DNA of 42,893 nt from Nostoc linckia z4 (lineage in GTDB: Bacteria > Cyanobacteriota > Cyanobacteriia > Cyanobacteriales > Nostocaceae), in assembly GCF_002608075.1 (NCBI RefSeq), contig NZ_LAHA01000069.1, positions 1 to 42,893 on the forward strand. The letters run 5' to 3'. The notes below the pieces were generated by a model. The model searched no databases. It was not told the DNA's origin and saw nothing but the letters and a program-made list of their open reading frames with translations. Made by a program: the position numbers and the translations under genes. Positions 1 through 7,644 of the stretch are shown here, piece after piece (position 1 is the stretch's first letter; every line of letters starts with the position of its first letter).

Positions 1-156
1 AAATATAAGCATTTGGGTAAGGCTGGAAGCCCTGCTCATATTGATGCTGTCCTCTCTGTGGCTAGAAGAACTCAAATCGATCACTTAACTTCCTGCATCG
101 ACTCTCTTCGTCAAAATTGGGTGGACTTGTACGATAGCCTCAAAGAGAAAAAGTAA
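1..156 (+). CDS. 3' end of an unidentified gene (partial)
   Basis: The first frame is open from the window edge to a TAA at 154-156 and gives a 51-residue C-terminal piece ending in SLRQNWVDLYDSLKEKK. It is basic, probably helical, and not recognised. The gene starts outside the window. It lies in the same frame as the truncated NB-ARC/TPR gene that follows, with only the TAA and about 80 noncoding bases between them. No function is assigned. Confidence 0.45.
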   Translation, partial: KYKHLGKAGSPAHIDAVLSVARRTQIDHLTSCIDSLRQNWVDLYDSLKEKK

Positions 157-237
157 GTCCAATCATCTTGTTCGCGTAAAACATTTGCGAACAAAATTTT
201 CTTTGTTTTACCTCTATTTCTCCTTAACCGAGCAGTA

Positions 238-1911
238 TTGGGGCGGTATCTCGCTCGTAAACCTAACCTATCATTGGCAGTGATGTTACAACGATTGCAG
301 GATAAGCGATTAGCAGCACGGGCATTGTGTCAGACAGATGATGATATGACAGCGCGATCAGGGGTGGCGGCCGCGTTTGACCTGAGTTGGGAAACCTTGT
401 CAGAAAGTGCCAAACTGCTAGGCTATCTGATCAGTCTGTTTGCAGCTGCACCGATTCCTTGGTCGCTACTAGAGGAATGTTTGGACAACCAAGACTCGGA
501 GACTCTGGAAGATGTTCGCGACAGTGAGTTGATCAATCTGCATCTGCTGCAACAAACGACCCCCGGAACCTATCGTTTGCATCCCTTAATTCGCGATTTC
601 TTTCAGACAAAATCAGCTCCCCAGCTTATTGAAAAGGCTGGGGAGCTAAACCCTGATATGCTGAAGCAACGATTTTGGCAGGTGATGGCAGCAGTAGCTC
701 AGGAAATTACCCAAAGTTCCACTTACACTTACCAAAAGATTTTAACTATTTCTTCCATCATTCCCCATTTAGAAGCCGCTAGTAGGCTAAAAAACTGGCA
801 GTTGAGTGATGATCAGTTAATGAGGATTACGCCTTACAGGAAAAAGAATTCTTGGAGAACCTCAATATTCGATCATCCCTCACGCTATGTACTTGAGCCT
901 TACATGGGCTTAGGTCGATTCTATGAAGGTCAGGGTGCCTATACCCAGGCAGAACCCTGGTATACCCAATGCTTGTGGATAGCCCAAACCCGATTGCTTG
1001 CCAACTATCCTGGTCTAGCAACAAGTTTGCACAATTTGGCAGAACTTTATCGTGAGCAGGGATACTTTAGGGAAGCAGAATTGCTGTTTGAGCAATACTT
1101 GGCAATGAAAGACAAGCAGTTAGATGCTTACCATCCATATTTAGCATCCAGTCTCACAAGTCTAGCAAAGCTTTATTCTGAGAAGGGATACCGTAGTGAG
1201 TGTGGATTTCTCCTTCAGCAATCGGATGTAGTTACAATCTGTCTCGACAATTTGGGAGTACTTTATGTTAAGCAGGGACGCTACACTAAGGCAGAACCGC
1301 TCTTGCAGCAATCGCTGGGCATTCGAGAACATCTGTATGGCATTGACCATTCCGGTGTAGCAGTTGGTTTGCACAATCTGGGAAAACTGTATCGCGATCA
1401 GGGACGCTACACTGAGGCAGAAGCGTTCTATCAGCGATCACTAGAAATCAAGGAAAAAAACTTAGGATCTGACCATCTCAATGTAGCATTAAGCCTCCAT
1501 AATCTCGCAGAACTCTATCGTGACCAAGAACGTTACAGCGAAGCAGAACAACTCTTTCAGCGAGTGCTGGAAATCAAGGAAAAGAACTTAGGAGCCGACC
1601 ATCCCCACGTAGCTGTCAGTCTCAGTGGTCTGGGAACCCTCTATCGCTTACAAGGACACTACAGCGAAGCAGAACCACGCTTGCAAAGGGCATTAGACAT
1701 TTGGCAACGGGATTTAGGAGAGACTCATCCTTTAGTAGGCAGAGGTTTAGACAACTTAGCAATGTTGTACGCGGCGCAAGGTGATGATGGGGTTGCAGAA
1801 GCATTATATTTAAAAGCATTGGAAATTCTCGAACTAAGGCTGGGATCTGAGCATCCCTGGACGCTCAGATGTCAGGAGAACTTAGAACAGTTGCAAAATC
1901 GTTCAAACTAG
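238..1911 (+). CDS. 5'-truncated NB-ARC/TPR protein (STAND-family remnant)
   Basis: Residues 1-125 resemble the post-NB-ARC winged-helix part of STAND ATPases (GRYLARK at the start, then AFDLSWETLSESAKLLGYL and RLHPLIRDFF). From about residue 210 onward there are kinesin-light-chain-type TPR units of about 42 residues (LHNLAELYRDQ, YSEAEQLFQRVLEI). The P-loop NB-ARC core that should precede GRYLARK is absent: the frame upstream is open only back to a TAA at 154 and encodes no NB-ARC motif. No credible ATG or Shine-Dalgarno lies at 238 (TTG). One TPR unit is about 12 residues short (SLTSL to CLDNL is 30 instead of 42). Full-length relatives act as signalling or defence ATPases; this copy is probably a nonfunctional remnant or only a TPR scaffold. 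Confidence 0.75.
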   Translation: MGRYLARKPNLSLAVMLQRLQDKRLAARALCQTDDDMTARSGVAAAFDLSWETLSESAKLLGYLISLFAAAPIPWSLLEECLDNQDSETLEDVRDSELINLHLLQQTTPGTYRLHPLIRDFFQTKSAPQLIEKAGELNPDMLKQRFWQVMAAVAQEITQSSTYTYQKILTISSIIPHLEAASRLKNWQLSDDQLMRITPYRKKNSWRTSIFDHPSRYVLEPYMGLGRFYEGQGAYTQAEPWYTQCLWIAQTRLLANYPGLATSLHNLAELYREQGYFREAELLFEQYLAMKDKQLDAYHPYLASSLTSLAKLYSEKGYRSECGFLLQQSDVVTICLDNLGVLYVKQGRYTKAEPLLQQSLGIREHLYGIDHSGVAVGLHNLGKLYRDQGRYTEAEAFYQRSLEIKEKNLGSDHLNVALSLHNLAELYRDQERYSEAEQLFQRVLEIKEKNLGADHPHVAVSLSGLGTLYRLQGHYSEAEPRLQRALDIWQRDLGETHPLVGRGLDNLAMLYAAQGDDGVAEALYLKALEILELRLGSEHPWTLRCQENLEQLQNRSN

Positions 1912-1981
1912 ATGGTCAGCTTTCTGAAAAAGCTGAAGGTTTGATGGGAGCAAGCTTAAAGCCCGATTGACTGCGATCACT

Positions 1982-2099
1982 TCACAAAGAATTTTTGGGG
2001 GGTAGCCCATATCCGTCAATCAATTCCTGTGTGAGTACGCCTGTTTGATGGTCTTCTTTGTGCCTTTGCCTATTTTGTGGCCTAGTTTGTGAACCACAG
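1982..2099 (-). pseudogene. 3' exon of the group II intron: fragment of a broken gene
   Basis: Directly downstream of the intron, the minus strand encodes CGSQTRPQNRQRHKEDHQTG followed by VLTQELIDGYGLPPKNSL and a TGA at 1982-1984. The EDHQTGVLTQELI stretch resembles EDDYQTGVFTEKLIEELGLSP in the 409-aa protein at 5522-6751, also at the DNA level. If the intron is removed, the upstream exon continues this frame (HIRHLKDD before CGSQ), so the intron seems to have landed in a short coding remnant. The frame is open upstream only to a TAA about 60 bases before the insertion site. Function unknown. Confidence 0.4.
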
Positions 2100-2140
2100 G
2101 TAGAGTCGATGGAGGCTATTATGCCTCGCACCTCTCTGTT

Positions 2141-2175
2141 AGATCCGGACGTGTAGCTTTCGCTACATCCGGCTC
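2141..2175 (-). ncRNA. Group II intron domain V
   Basis: The minus strand reads GAGCCGGATGTAGC-GAAA-GCTACACGTCCGGATCT, a 35-nt hairpin with the AGC catalytic triad near its 5' end, a GAAA tetraloop and the two-base asymmetric bulge. Canonical copies have GGUUC opposite GAGCC; here it is GGAUC, so the triad G faces A instead of U. This may lower ribozyme activity. Domain VI follows directly. Confidence 0.85.
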
Positions 2176-2184
2176 CCGATGTTC

Positions 2185-3699
2185 TTAGAATATTATCCTT
2201 TTGCCTATGTGGGTATAATCGTGACAAGATTCATGTACAGCAATTAGATTTTTAGGTTTCCAATTGTTATGATTCCCGTCAATATGGTGTAGATGTACTC
2301 GTTCTTCACTTATACATTTCAAACCACAGTGACCACATGTATGTTTTTGCTTTTTAAGAGCTTTAGAGGTTTCCCCATCATAGAGCTTACTATTACGTTC
2401 ACTCCAGTATGTTAAGTCTCCGTCAAATGGTGATTTATTCCCTTTGACATTGATATGAGAATTTTCGGAGTAAGGAACTTTGGGAAACGCCTTTTCTATC
2501 AACTTATCAGTTGATTCTTTTGTTATCTTTGATTCCTTTTTGAAAACTTTCCATGCTCTATTTCTGGTGTGCCAAAGTGAGAACCTTGACCCATCCATCT
2601 TGCAGAATTTATGGTAGTTTCTCCATCCTCTAACTATCGGTGCTAACTTAAGAGTTTTCACCTTAGAGCCATAATTCGAGTTGTTAACGATAGCCTTTAC
2701 CTTCTGACGAAACTTTTTAAAATTATCCGCTGAGGGAATACTTCTAAATTTTCCGTTGCTTTGCACTTTAAAGTGCCAGCCAAGGAAGTCAAAGCCATCT
2801 GTCGTAGCGGTTATTCTTGTCTTCTTCTGACTTACGTTTAGTCCTCTTACTTCTAAGAATTGGCTGATTTTTTCAAGTATCTTTATTGCATCGTCTTTAG
2901 GTTTTAAGATTATTACCATATCGTCGGCATACCGTATTGATTGGTGAATATCTTCTATTCCATTGAGAGCGATGTTAGCTAATAATGGACTCACTACACC
3001 ACCTTGACAAGTCCCTTGTTCTGGAAAATCAGGGTTTATTCCGGCTTTTAGGCATCGGAAAATTCCTTGCTTTATGCCTTTTGGGGCTATAAGGTTATTC
3101 ATAATTGTGGTGTGTGAAATTTTTTCAAAACACTTTTCAATATCGAGTTCTATAACTCTCTTATTGATTCCATTAGTGCTAGAGTTTAGGTTTGAGAACA
3201 GAATTTTCTGTGCATCATGTGCCGAGCGCCCCGGTCTAAACCCATAACTCCTTTCATGGAATAGTGCTTCGTGTGCTGGTTCTAAAGCATATTTGGCGAG
3301 GCATTGCCAGCACCTATCCGCGATAGTGGGAATTTTGAGCATCCTGGTACTTCCGTCTTTTTTAGGAATGGAAATGTTACGTAACTTTTGGTGTTCCCAA
3401 TCGTTACCAGATGCTTTTAACAGTTTCTCAAGTTGAAAGCGTTCTTTAGAATTAAGAGACTTTTTACCATCGATTCCTGCCGTTTTCTTTCCAGCATTTA
3501 GCTGTGATACTTGACGAATTGCCAATAACCTAGCCGCGTTGGATTTCAGAATAAGTTTTTGAAGAGATATGGCTTTACGCTTGTTTCCTTCTCGAACTGC
3601 TTTAAACACTCGTTTTTGTAGGCGGAATAGATTACGCCGAAATTTCTTCCAGGGTAAACTTTTCCATGATTCACTATAGTTTTCTATGTGCCTAACCAT
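2185..3699 (-). CDS. ltrA: Group II intron-encoded reverse transcriptase/maturase with HNH endonuclease
   Basis: The 504-aa protein supports splicing (maturase) and retrohoming of the surrounding intron. An N-terminal RT0-like segment (SWKSLPWKKFRRNLFRLQKR) leads into the RT fingers and palm: IPKKDGSTRML, RSYGFRPGRSAHDA, ELDIEKCFEKISH, GTCQGGVVSPLLANIAL and the catalytic YADD near residue 257. It is followed by FLGWHF and a maturase X region (VRGWRNYHKFCK). The C-terminus is an H-N-H zinc nuclease, CGHCGLKC then HLHHIDGNHNNWKPKNLIAV and ESCHDYTH. The catalytic motifs are all present, so the protein looks active. The ATG at 3699 has GGAG a few bases upstream. Confidence 0.93.
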   Translation of the reverse strand: MVRHIENYSESWKSLPWKKFRRNLFRLQKRVFKAVREGNKRKAISLQKLILKSNAARLLAIRQVSQLNAGKKTAGIDGKKSLNSKERFQLEKLLKASGNDWEHQKLRNISIPKKDGSTRMLKIPTIADRCWQCLAKYALEPAHEALFHERSYGFRPGRSAHDAQKILFSNLNSSTNGINKRVIELDIEKCFEKISHTTIMNNLIAPKGIKQGIFRCLKAGINPDFPEQGTCQGGVVSPLLANIALNGIEDIHQSIRYADDMVIILKPKDDAIKILEKISQFLEVRGLNVSQKKTRITATTDGFDFLGWHFKVQSNGKFRSIPSADNFKKFRQKVKAIVNNSNYGSKVKTLKLAPIVRGWRNYHKFCKMDGSRFSLWHTRNRAWKVFKKESKITKESTDKLIEKAFPKVPYSENSHINVKGNKSPFDGDLTYWSERNSKLYDGETSKALKKQKHTCGHCGLKCISEERVHLHHIDGNHNNWKPKNLIAVHESCHDYTHIGKRIIF

Positions 3700-4234
3700 A
3701 CTCTAACTCCAATGAGTGTTTTCTGAACACCTTGCAGCAATTACGCCGCATCCTACCCAAATCAAAGGAGTTCCGTATCTCGTCTTACCTAACTGGGGTT
3801 CGACTATCCCCAGTACCTTTGACTCGTTTTTATTCGTTCCCTCAGAAGATTGGTTGTTCCCTTAGGTGTAGCCATTTTAACCATCAGAAACCCTAGATTC
3901 TTGCTGTTGGTGGATAAGACCACAGCGGGTTTTAACTCTGATAAAGTCGGGTCTAGCTTATGTCCCGCTTCTTAATAGGTCACTTTTTTAGGCTCTGTTT
4001 CACCATAGGAACTCCCTATTAGCGCCAGTGTCTTCCCATAACGGAAGTCTGATTGCGCCCTGTTTCCAGCTTCACTCTCCATAAATCGAGTATGGTCGGT
4101 GTGGACAGATCAGGAGTCACGCCTGAATCTGGCGGGTAGGACTTTCACCTACATCTGTCTGAGAGTTCACCTCATCGAGGTGGCAAGTGTATGTACGGGC
4201 TAATTGCCGTCATTTTACTTACAACGAATCGCAC

Positions 4235-5473
4235 TCATCCTTTAAGTGACGGATGTGGAGGCGATCGCTCTTTGCTGATTTTCCTTAACCCGCTTAAAGA
4301 CAGCATTTCATTCACAAAAATAAATATATTCTTAAAATTGCAATAAATTGTTAAAAATTGGCAAAAATGCCTATTTTGGCACTTAATCTGATAATTGATA
4401 TTGCATTCTAGATGTTCTCTAACCTGCATTCCCACAGCATATGCAAGCAATGGGGGCACAGAATTTCCGATTTCTCTTTGGGCGTGGAGTATTGCCTCAC
4501 TGAAATTAAACCAATCAGGATAACTGTGCAAACGAGCAGCTTCTCTAACTGAGATAACTCGTGGCTGTTCTGGATGCAGGGGACGCAATGCAGTGCGGTT
4601 GCCACTCCCCGCTCTTAACGTCACGCAGAATCCATCCCATTGCAGCTTCTTTGATTTGGATTTAGCTTCCCTTGCACCTGGGGGAGTGTTGATGAATTGC
4701 TGAATTACTTCTGGTGTATGTGTTGTCGCTGCGAATCCCGTCTTAATGTTACTTACTATACCAAGATTCGGGAATATTTTTTCAAGATACTTAGCATATT
4801 CTCCCTTCACCCAATCTGGATGCCATTCTTGAGTGTTTTGCTTGGGGAGTAGGGGAATTGGCGACAAGTCCGCGATCGCATCTCTAACTGTATGTTGAGG
4901 TTGATGCTGCGGCGGTATAATTTCTCCAAACTTAGATGCAACAAAAAACACCCTTTTTCTAGCCTGGGGAACTCCATAATCTGAAGCGTTCAGGTTCCAC
5001 TTTGAGAGAAAATAATGTTCTTCTAACACTGCTTGGAGGGAATCGGTGATCGTGCCAAACTTCTGATTCTCAATCCCTGGCACATTCTCCATGATTGCCG
5101 CAAGAGGATTGAGTTCCAACACCAGGCGAACAAACTCCCCCACCAACGAGTTTCTCTCATCCTCAACATTTTGCAGTCCAGCAACGCTAAATCCTTGGCA
5201 TGGTGGCCCACCAAAAACGGCATGAATTTCCCCGTCCCAATTTACGTAGTTCGCCTGAATATGGGCGCGTATTTCTTTTGCCGTCACCTCTCGAATGTCT
5301 TTACACAAGACTGTGGCGTGCGGGAAATTATGTTGGTATGTTGCTAGGGCGATGGCATTATTATCAATGGCGATCGCTATTTCAAATCCTGCTGCTTTAA
5401 ATCCCAAATCAAATCCACCCACCCCGGAGAATAGGCTAACAGCTATTTTTTTGTTTGTTGCTGTTGAGTTCAT
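4235..5473 (-). CDS. DNA (cytosine-5-)-methyltransferase
   Basis: Transfers a methyl group from SAM to C5 of cytosine in DNA. The motifs are in order: I FSGVGGFD (15-22), IV GPPCQGFS with catalytic Cys92, VI ENV (129-131), VIII QARKR (170-174), target-recognition region about 180-300, IX RVISVREAARLHSYP, X IGNSVPP (335-341). The family core ends near residue 355; the last ~55 residues (KCQNRHFCQFL to the end) look like read-through into noncoding DNA, and the TGA abuts the intron. No cognate restriction gene is adjacent, so it is an orphan or regulatory methylase, or the modification partner of the unknown genes upstream at 5522-7459. It could be confused with DISARM DrmMII, but the DISARM locus here is class 1 and lies 15 kb away. 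Confidence 0.93.
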   Translation of the reverse strand: MNSTATNKKIAVSLFSGVGGFDLGFKAAGFEIAIAIDNNAIALATYQHNFPHATVLCKDIREVTAKEIRAHIQANYVNWDGEIHAVFGGPPCQGFSVAGLQNVEDERNSLVGEFVRLVLELNPLAAIMENVPGIENQKFGTITDSLQAVLEEHYFLSKWNLNASDYGVPQARKRVFFVASKFGEIIPPQHQPQHTVRDAIADLSPIPLLPKQNTQEWHPDWVKGEYAKYLEKIFPNLGIVSNIKTGFAATTHTPEVIQQFINTPPGAREAKSKSKKLQWDGFCVTLRAGSGNRTALRPLHPEQPRVISVREAARLHSYPDWFNFSEAILHAQREIGNSVPPLLAYAVGMQVREHLECNINYQIKCQNRHFCQFLTIYCNFKNIFIFVNEMLSLSGLRKISKERSPPHPSLKG

Positions 5474-5521
5474 TGAGATTCTAATTAATATTAACTTCTT
5501 GCACTTGGCTTTAAAGACATA

Positions 5522-6751
5522 TCAATTACAATCGGAGTTCTGCCTGACTTTCAAATCTGCCAGCCATCTGTCTAACCGACTATTACTAACTGTTTCTTCT
5601 ATTAATGGGTAATCTGTAGTAAAGACTTTATACAGCCCTCCGGACTCCATTTCGTAAAAATTGACAATCAACCCTTCACGCTTGGCATTACTAAGCTTTT
5701 TGATTGCCTCTGGAAGCATCTGCCATACAGATTTCCTTTCCGAATCCGAGAGGAGGTTCCAAGCTTCTTCTTTAGCTTGTTGATATTGCCATAGTCCTCG
5801 GCGCACTGAGGAATAATCTGAAGCTTTCCGCAATATGTCTGCGAGGACTTCTGCATCAGTTGCTGGGACTTGATTCGTTCCGAACATCCCAGCCAATGTA
5901 CTTTCTACTGCCTGAATCTCATCTTCTTCAAAGTCAATGTTTGACTCTTCAGGTTCTTCCAGGTATTCTTGGCAGTCATATTGTTCTGTATCCCTTTGCC
6001 ACAAGGTTTCAAGTTCTCGCTGCATTACCTCAAGGTTTGTTGGGTTAACGATATTTTCATCGTTGACAGCAATCAATTCTTCTATGGTGTCAGTGAGTTG
6101 TTCACAAGGGATTAGTTCTTCAAAAGAGCCGATTTTATTCTTGGCTATCTCAGCTTGATGCTTTTCATATAAGTCAGCGATCGCCATTCTGACAATTCGC
6201 TGCGGTGACAATCCCAATTCCTCTATTAACTTCTCGGTAAAGACTCCTGTTTGGTAGTCATCCTCCATAATTTTGCCGAAGGTGTAATATCTATTTCCAT
6301 CTGGTGTTGCTCGCCAGTTGCCATCTTTTTTTTCTTGATTCATGGCTTTGAGAAACAATCTTCTTTTCTCAATCAGTTCTAACACTAATCCACAAGTCAA
6401 TCCACCAATAGGAATATCTTTCAATTCATCAATTAGGATTTTGTAGTTATGGGAACATAACCGAAGTAGTACCGATATTGGTAAAACCGCTAAATGTTCC
6501 GGACAACTGATAAATGCTTGAAAATTCTCGGCAATTCGGAGTGATCGCCTTTCCTCAGCACTGCCCTTATCCCAGCCGTACTCTTCTAACAGTGCGCGAT
6601 ACTCTTTTTTAGTGTAAGTCTGCTTGTACTCATAGAGTAGGAAAGCCGTGTGGAGGTACTCTAGGTTACTTTGCTCTATGTGGGTGGTAGGATTGGAGTC
6701 TATCCGATGCTTCTCGACGTATAATTTATTTGCAAAAGTTGTTGTAGTCAT
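5522..6751 (-). CDS. Hypothetical protein, 409 aa, unrecognised
   Basis: Not recognised. The protein is soluble, acidic and largely helical. It has a strongly acidic stretch (CQEYLEEPEESNIDFEEDE) in its second half and ends RLDRWLADLKVRQNSDCN. I prefer the ATG at 6751 (MTTTTFANKLYVEKHR); an in-frame TTG at 6796 would add 15 residues. No clear Shine-Dalgarno is visible. It ends 49 bp before the C5 methyltransferase start on the same strand and follows the HTH-like gene at 6824-7459, so the three probably form one transcription unit. A segment around EDDYQTGVFTEKLIEELGLSPQ recurs in the intron 3' exon fragment at 1982-2099, which suggests a family with several copies in this genome. Confidence 0.75.
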   Translation of the reverse strand: MTTTTFANKLYVEKHRIDSNPTTHIEQSNLEYLHTAFLLYEYKQTYTKKEYRALLEEYGWDKGSAEERRSLRIAENFQAFISCPEHLAVLPISVLLRLCSHNYKILIDELKDIPIGGLTCGLVLELIEKRRLFLKAMNQEKKDGNWRATPDGNRYYTFGKIMEDDYQTGVFTEKLIEELGLSPQRIVRMAIADLYEKHQAEIAKNKIGSFEELIPCEQLTDTIEELIAVNDENIVNPTNLEVMQRELETLWQRDTEQYDCQEYLEEPEESNIDFEEDEIQAVESTLAGMFGTNQVPATDAEVLADILRKASDYSSVRRGLWQYQQAKEEAWNLLSDSERKSVWQMLPEAIKKLSNAKREGLIVNFYEMESGGLYKVFTTDYPLIEETVSNSRLDRWLADLKVRQNSDCN

Positions 6752-6823
6752 GACATTTTTCTGCGCTGTAATACGCGGTTTTATCTTTAAGACCAAGTTT
6801 CCTAATTCGACTAGTTAAATAAG

Positions 6824-7459
6824 TCAGGCCGCTTTTTCCCAATTTTTTGATGACGATTTGGAGATAGCAGCCAAAGCATAGCTCAAGGTATGCTTGTGAA
6901 TTTTGGGCATTTTGTGAAACGACATATCTTGACCCCAATCTTGGACTGATTTGGTGCCAATATGTAATACTTGCGTGAGAGTTTTGACACAAGTTGCGCG
7001 AAAATTGGCGTGGGAAACAGTTTGCAGTATTTGCTGTTCAGTTAACCCTTCAAGGAATATTCTTTCTAGAAAGGTTTGAGCATCTACTTCCGGTGCGTTG
7101 TATTCTCCTCTCAAGATGCTTTTTAGCTGGTTTGGTATGATTTCGGCCGCGTGAATGTAAGCAAGTGAAATTTTGCAGTAGTTGGGTGTTCCGTCAAAAT
7201 TGAGATCGCTTCCCCACTTGCGAACTGTTGGTCTTTGTACCCCTAAGACTGCACATAGTACAGTGATACATTTTTTGCGGTATTGTGAGTCGGTTTCTTC
7301 TTCCAGCAGTTCTCTGGGAGTGAGTTCAGCGATATCAAAACAGTGGCGTAGAAATTGCCTTGGTTCTAAGCCTTCTTTGGGTAAGTTTTTGAAGATTTCG
7401 CAGTATTTCATATTGGACTCGTGCAGAAATTTTGATTGAAACAGGTGTTTTTCTGCCAT
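6824..7459 (-). CDS. Internally duplicated HTH-like protein, 211 aa
   Basis: Two homologous units of about 70 residues lie about 93 residues apart. Unit 1 (about 35-104) has FLRHCF..LTPRELL..KKCITVLCAVLGVQRPTVRKWG..YCKISLAYIHAA. Unit 2 (about 129-198) has FLERIF..LTEQQIL..ATCVKTLTQVLHIGTKSVQDWG..KHTLSYALAA. The VLGVQRPTVRKWG and VLHIGTKSVQDWG parts look like the recognition half of an HTH, so a DNA-binding regulator with two tandem HTHs in one chain is likely (inference). I chose the ATG at 7459; a TTG at 7495 would add 12 residues. It is divergent from 7645, and a long perfect palindrome lies between them, the natural candidate operator. Confidence 0.7.
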   Translation of the reverse strand: MAEKHLFQSKFLHESNMKYCEIFKNLPKEGLEPRQFLRHCFDIAELTPRELLEEETDSQYRKKCITVLCAVLGVQRPTVRKWGSDLNFDGTPNYCKISLAYIHAAEIIPNQLKSILRGEYNAPEVDAQTFLERIFLEGLTEQQILQTVSHANFRATCVKTLTQVLHIGTKSVQDWGQDMSFHKMPKIHKHTLSYALAAISKSSSKNWEKAA

Positions 7460-7529
7460 CTCAACTTTTTTGTGCTTTTGATTGAAGAATACCAAATCAA
7501 CTAATTATGTATGTGTTTTATTTACATTT

Positions 7530-7579
7530 CGTAACTATTTAGCAGTGTAAAAACATTTTTACACTGCTAAATAGTTACG
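7530..7579. repeat. 50-bp perfect palindrome between divergent genes (candidate operator)
   Basis: Two 24-base arms (CGTAACTATTTAGCAG then TGTAAAAA, and its exact reverse complement) flank a 2-base centre CA. It lies 71 bp upstream of the HTH-like gene start (7459, minus) and 66 bp upstream of the RHH-like gene start (7645, plus). Such symmetry suits binding of dimeric or tetrameric regulators, and both neighbours encode putative DNA-binding proteins. A plasmid-type origin or transposon end is less likely, since no iterons or duplicated target are seen. Confidence 0.85.
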
Positions 7580-7644
7580 TTTGTTAACGTTTTTGCATAT
7601 AAAGGCTTCAAATATGCTTTGTGGTTCCGATAAACTGAAGTAAC

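Larger units (their letters stand above)
2100..4234 (-). mobile_element. Group II intron, complete, 2135 bp
   Basis: On the minus strand the element starts with GTGCGATTCG at 4234, the canonical GUGYG 5' end. It carries its own reverse transcriptase ORF in domain IV and ends after domains V and VI with ACTCTAC at 2100 (AY 3' end). Domain VI is visible as AGAG..GAGGC-ATAATA-GCCTC..ACTCT with a bulged-A branch region. About 535 nt before the ORF would hold domains I-III, and 85 nt after it hold the end of IV plus V-VI. The insertion is immediately after the TGA that ends the long methyltransferase frame (TGA at 4235-4237), so the methyltransferase core is untouched. The 5' boundary is clear; the 3' boundary could be off by one or two bases. 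Confidence 0.85.

Noticed and set aside
1982..2227. An 81-aa minus-strand protein spanning the intron 3' end
   Set aside because: Its first half is read through domains V and VI of the intron, so the frame is a chance joint of ribozyme sequence and exon.
4235..5473. The C5 methyltransferase as DrmMII of a class 2 DISARM system
   Set aside because: It is 15 kb away from drmA-B-C, no drmE-like gene is present, and the locus has drmD and drmMI, which define class 1.
4235..5473. Disruption of the C5 methyltransferase by the group II intron
   Set aside because: All motifs through motif X (IGNSVPP) lie well upstream of the insertion; the intron starts only after a stop codon, about 50 codons beyond the family core.
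7530..7579. The long palindrome as a rho-independent terminator
   Set aside because: It lies between the 5' ends of divergent genes, where no transcript needs to end, and lacks a GC-rich stem.
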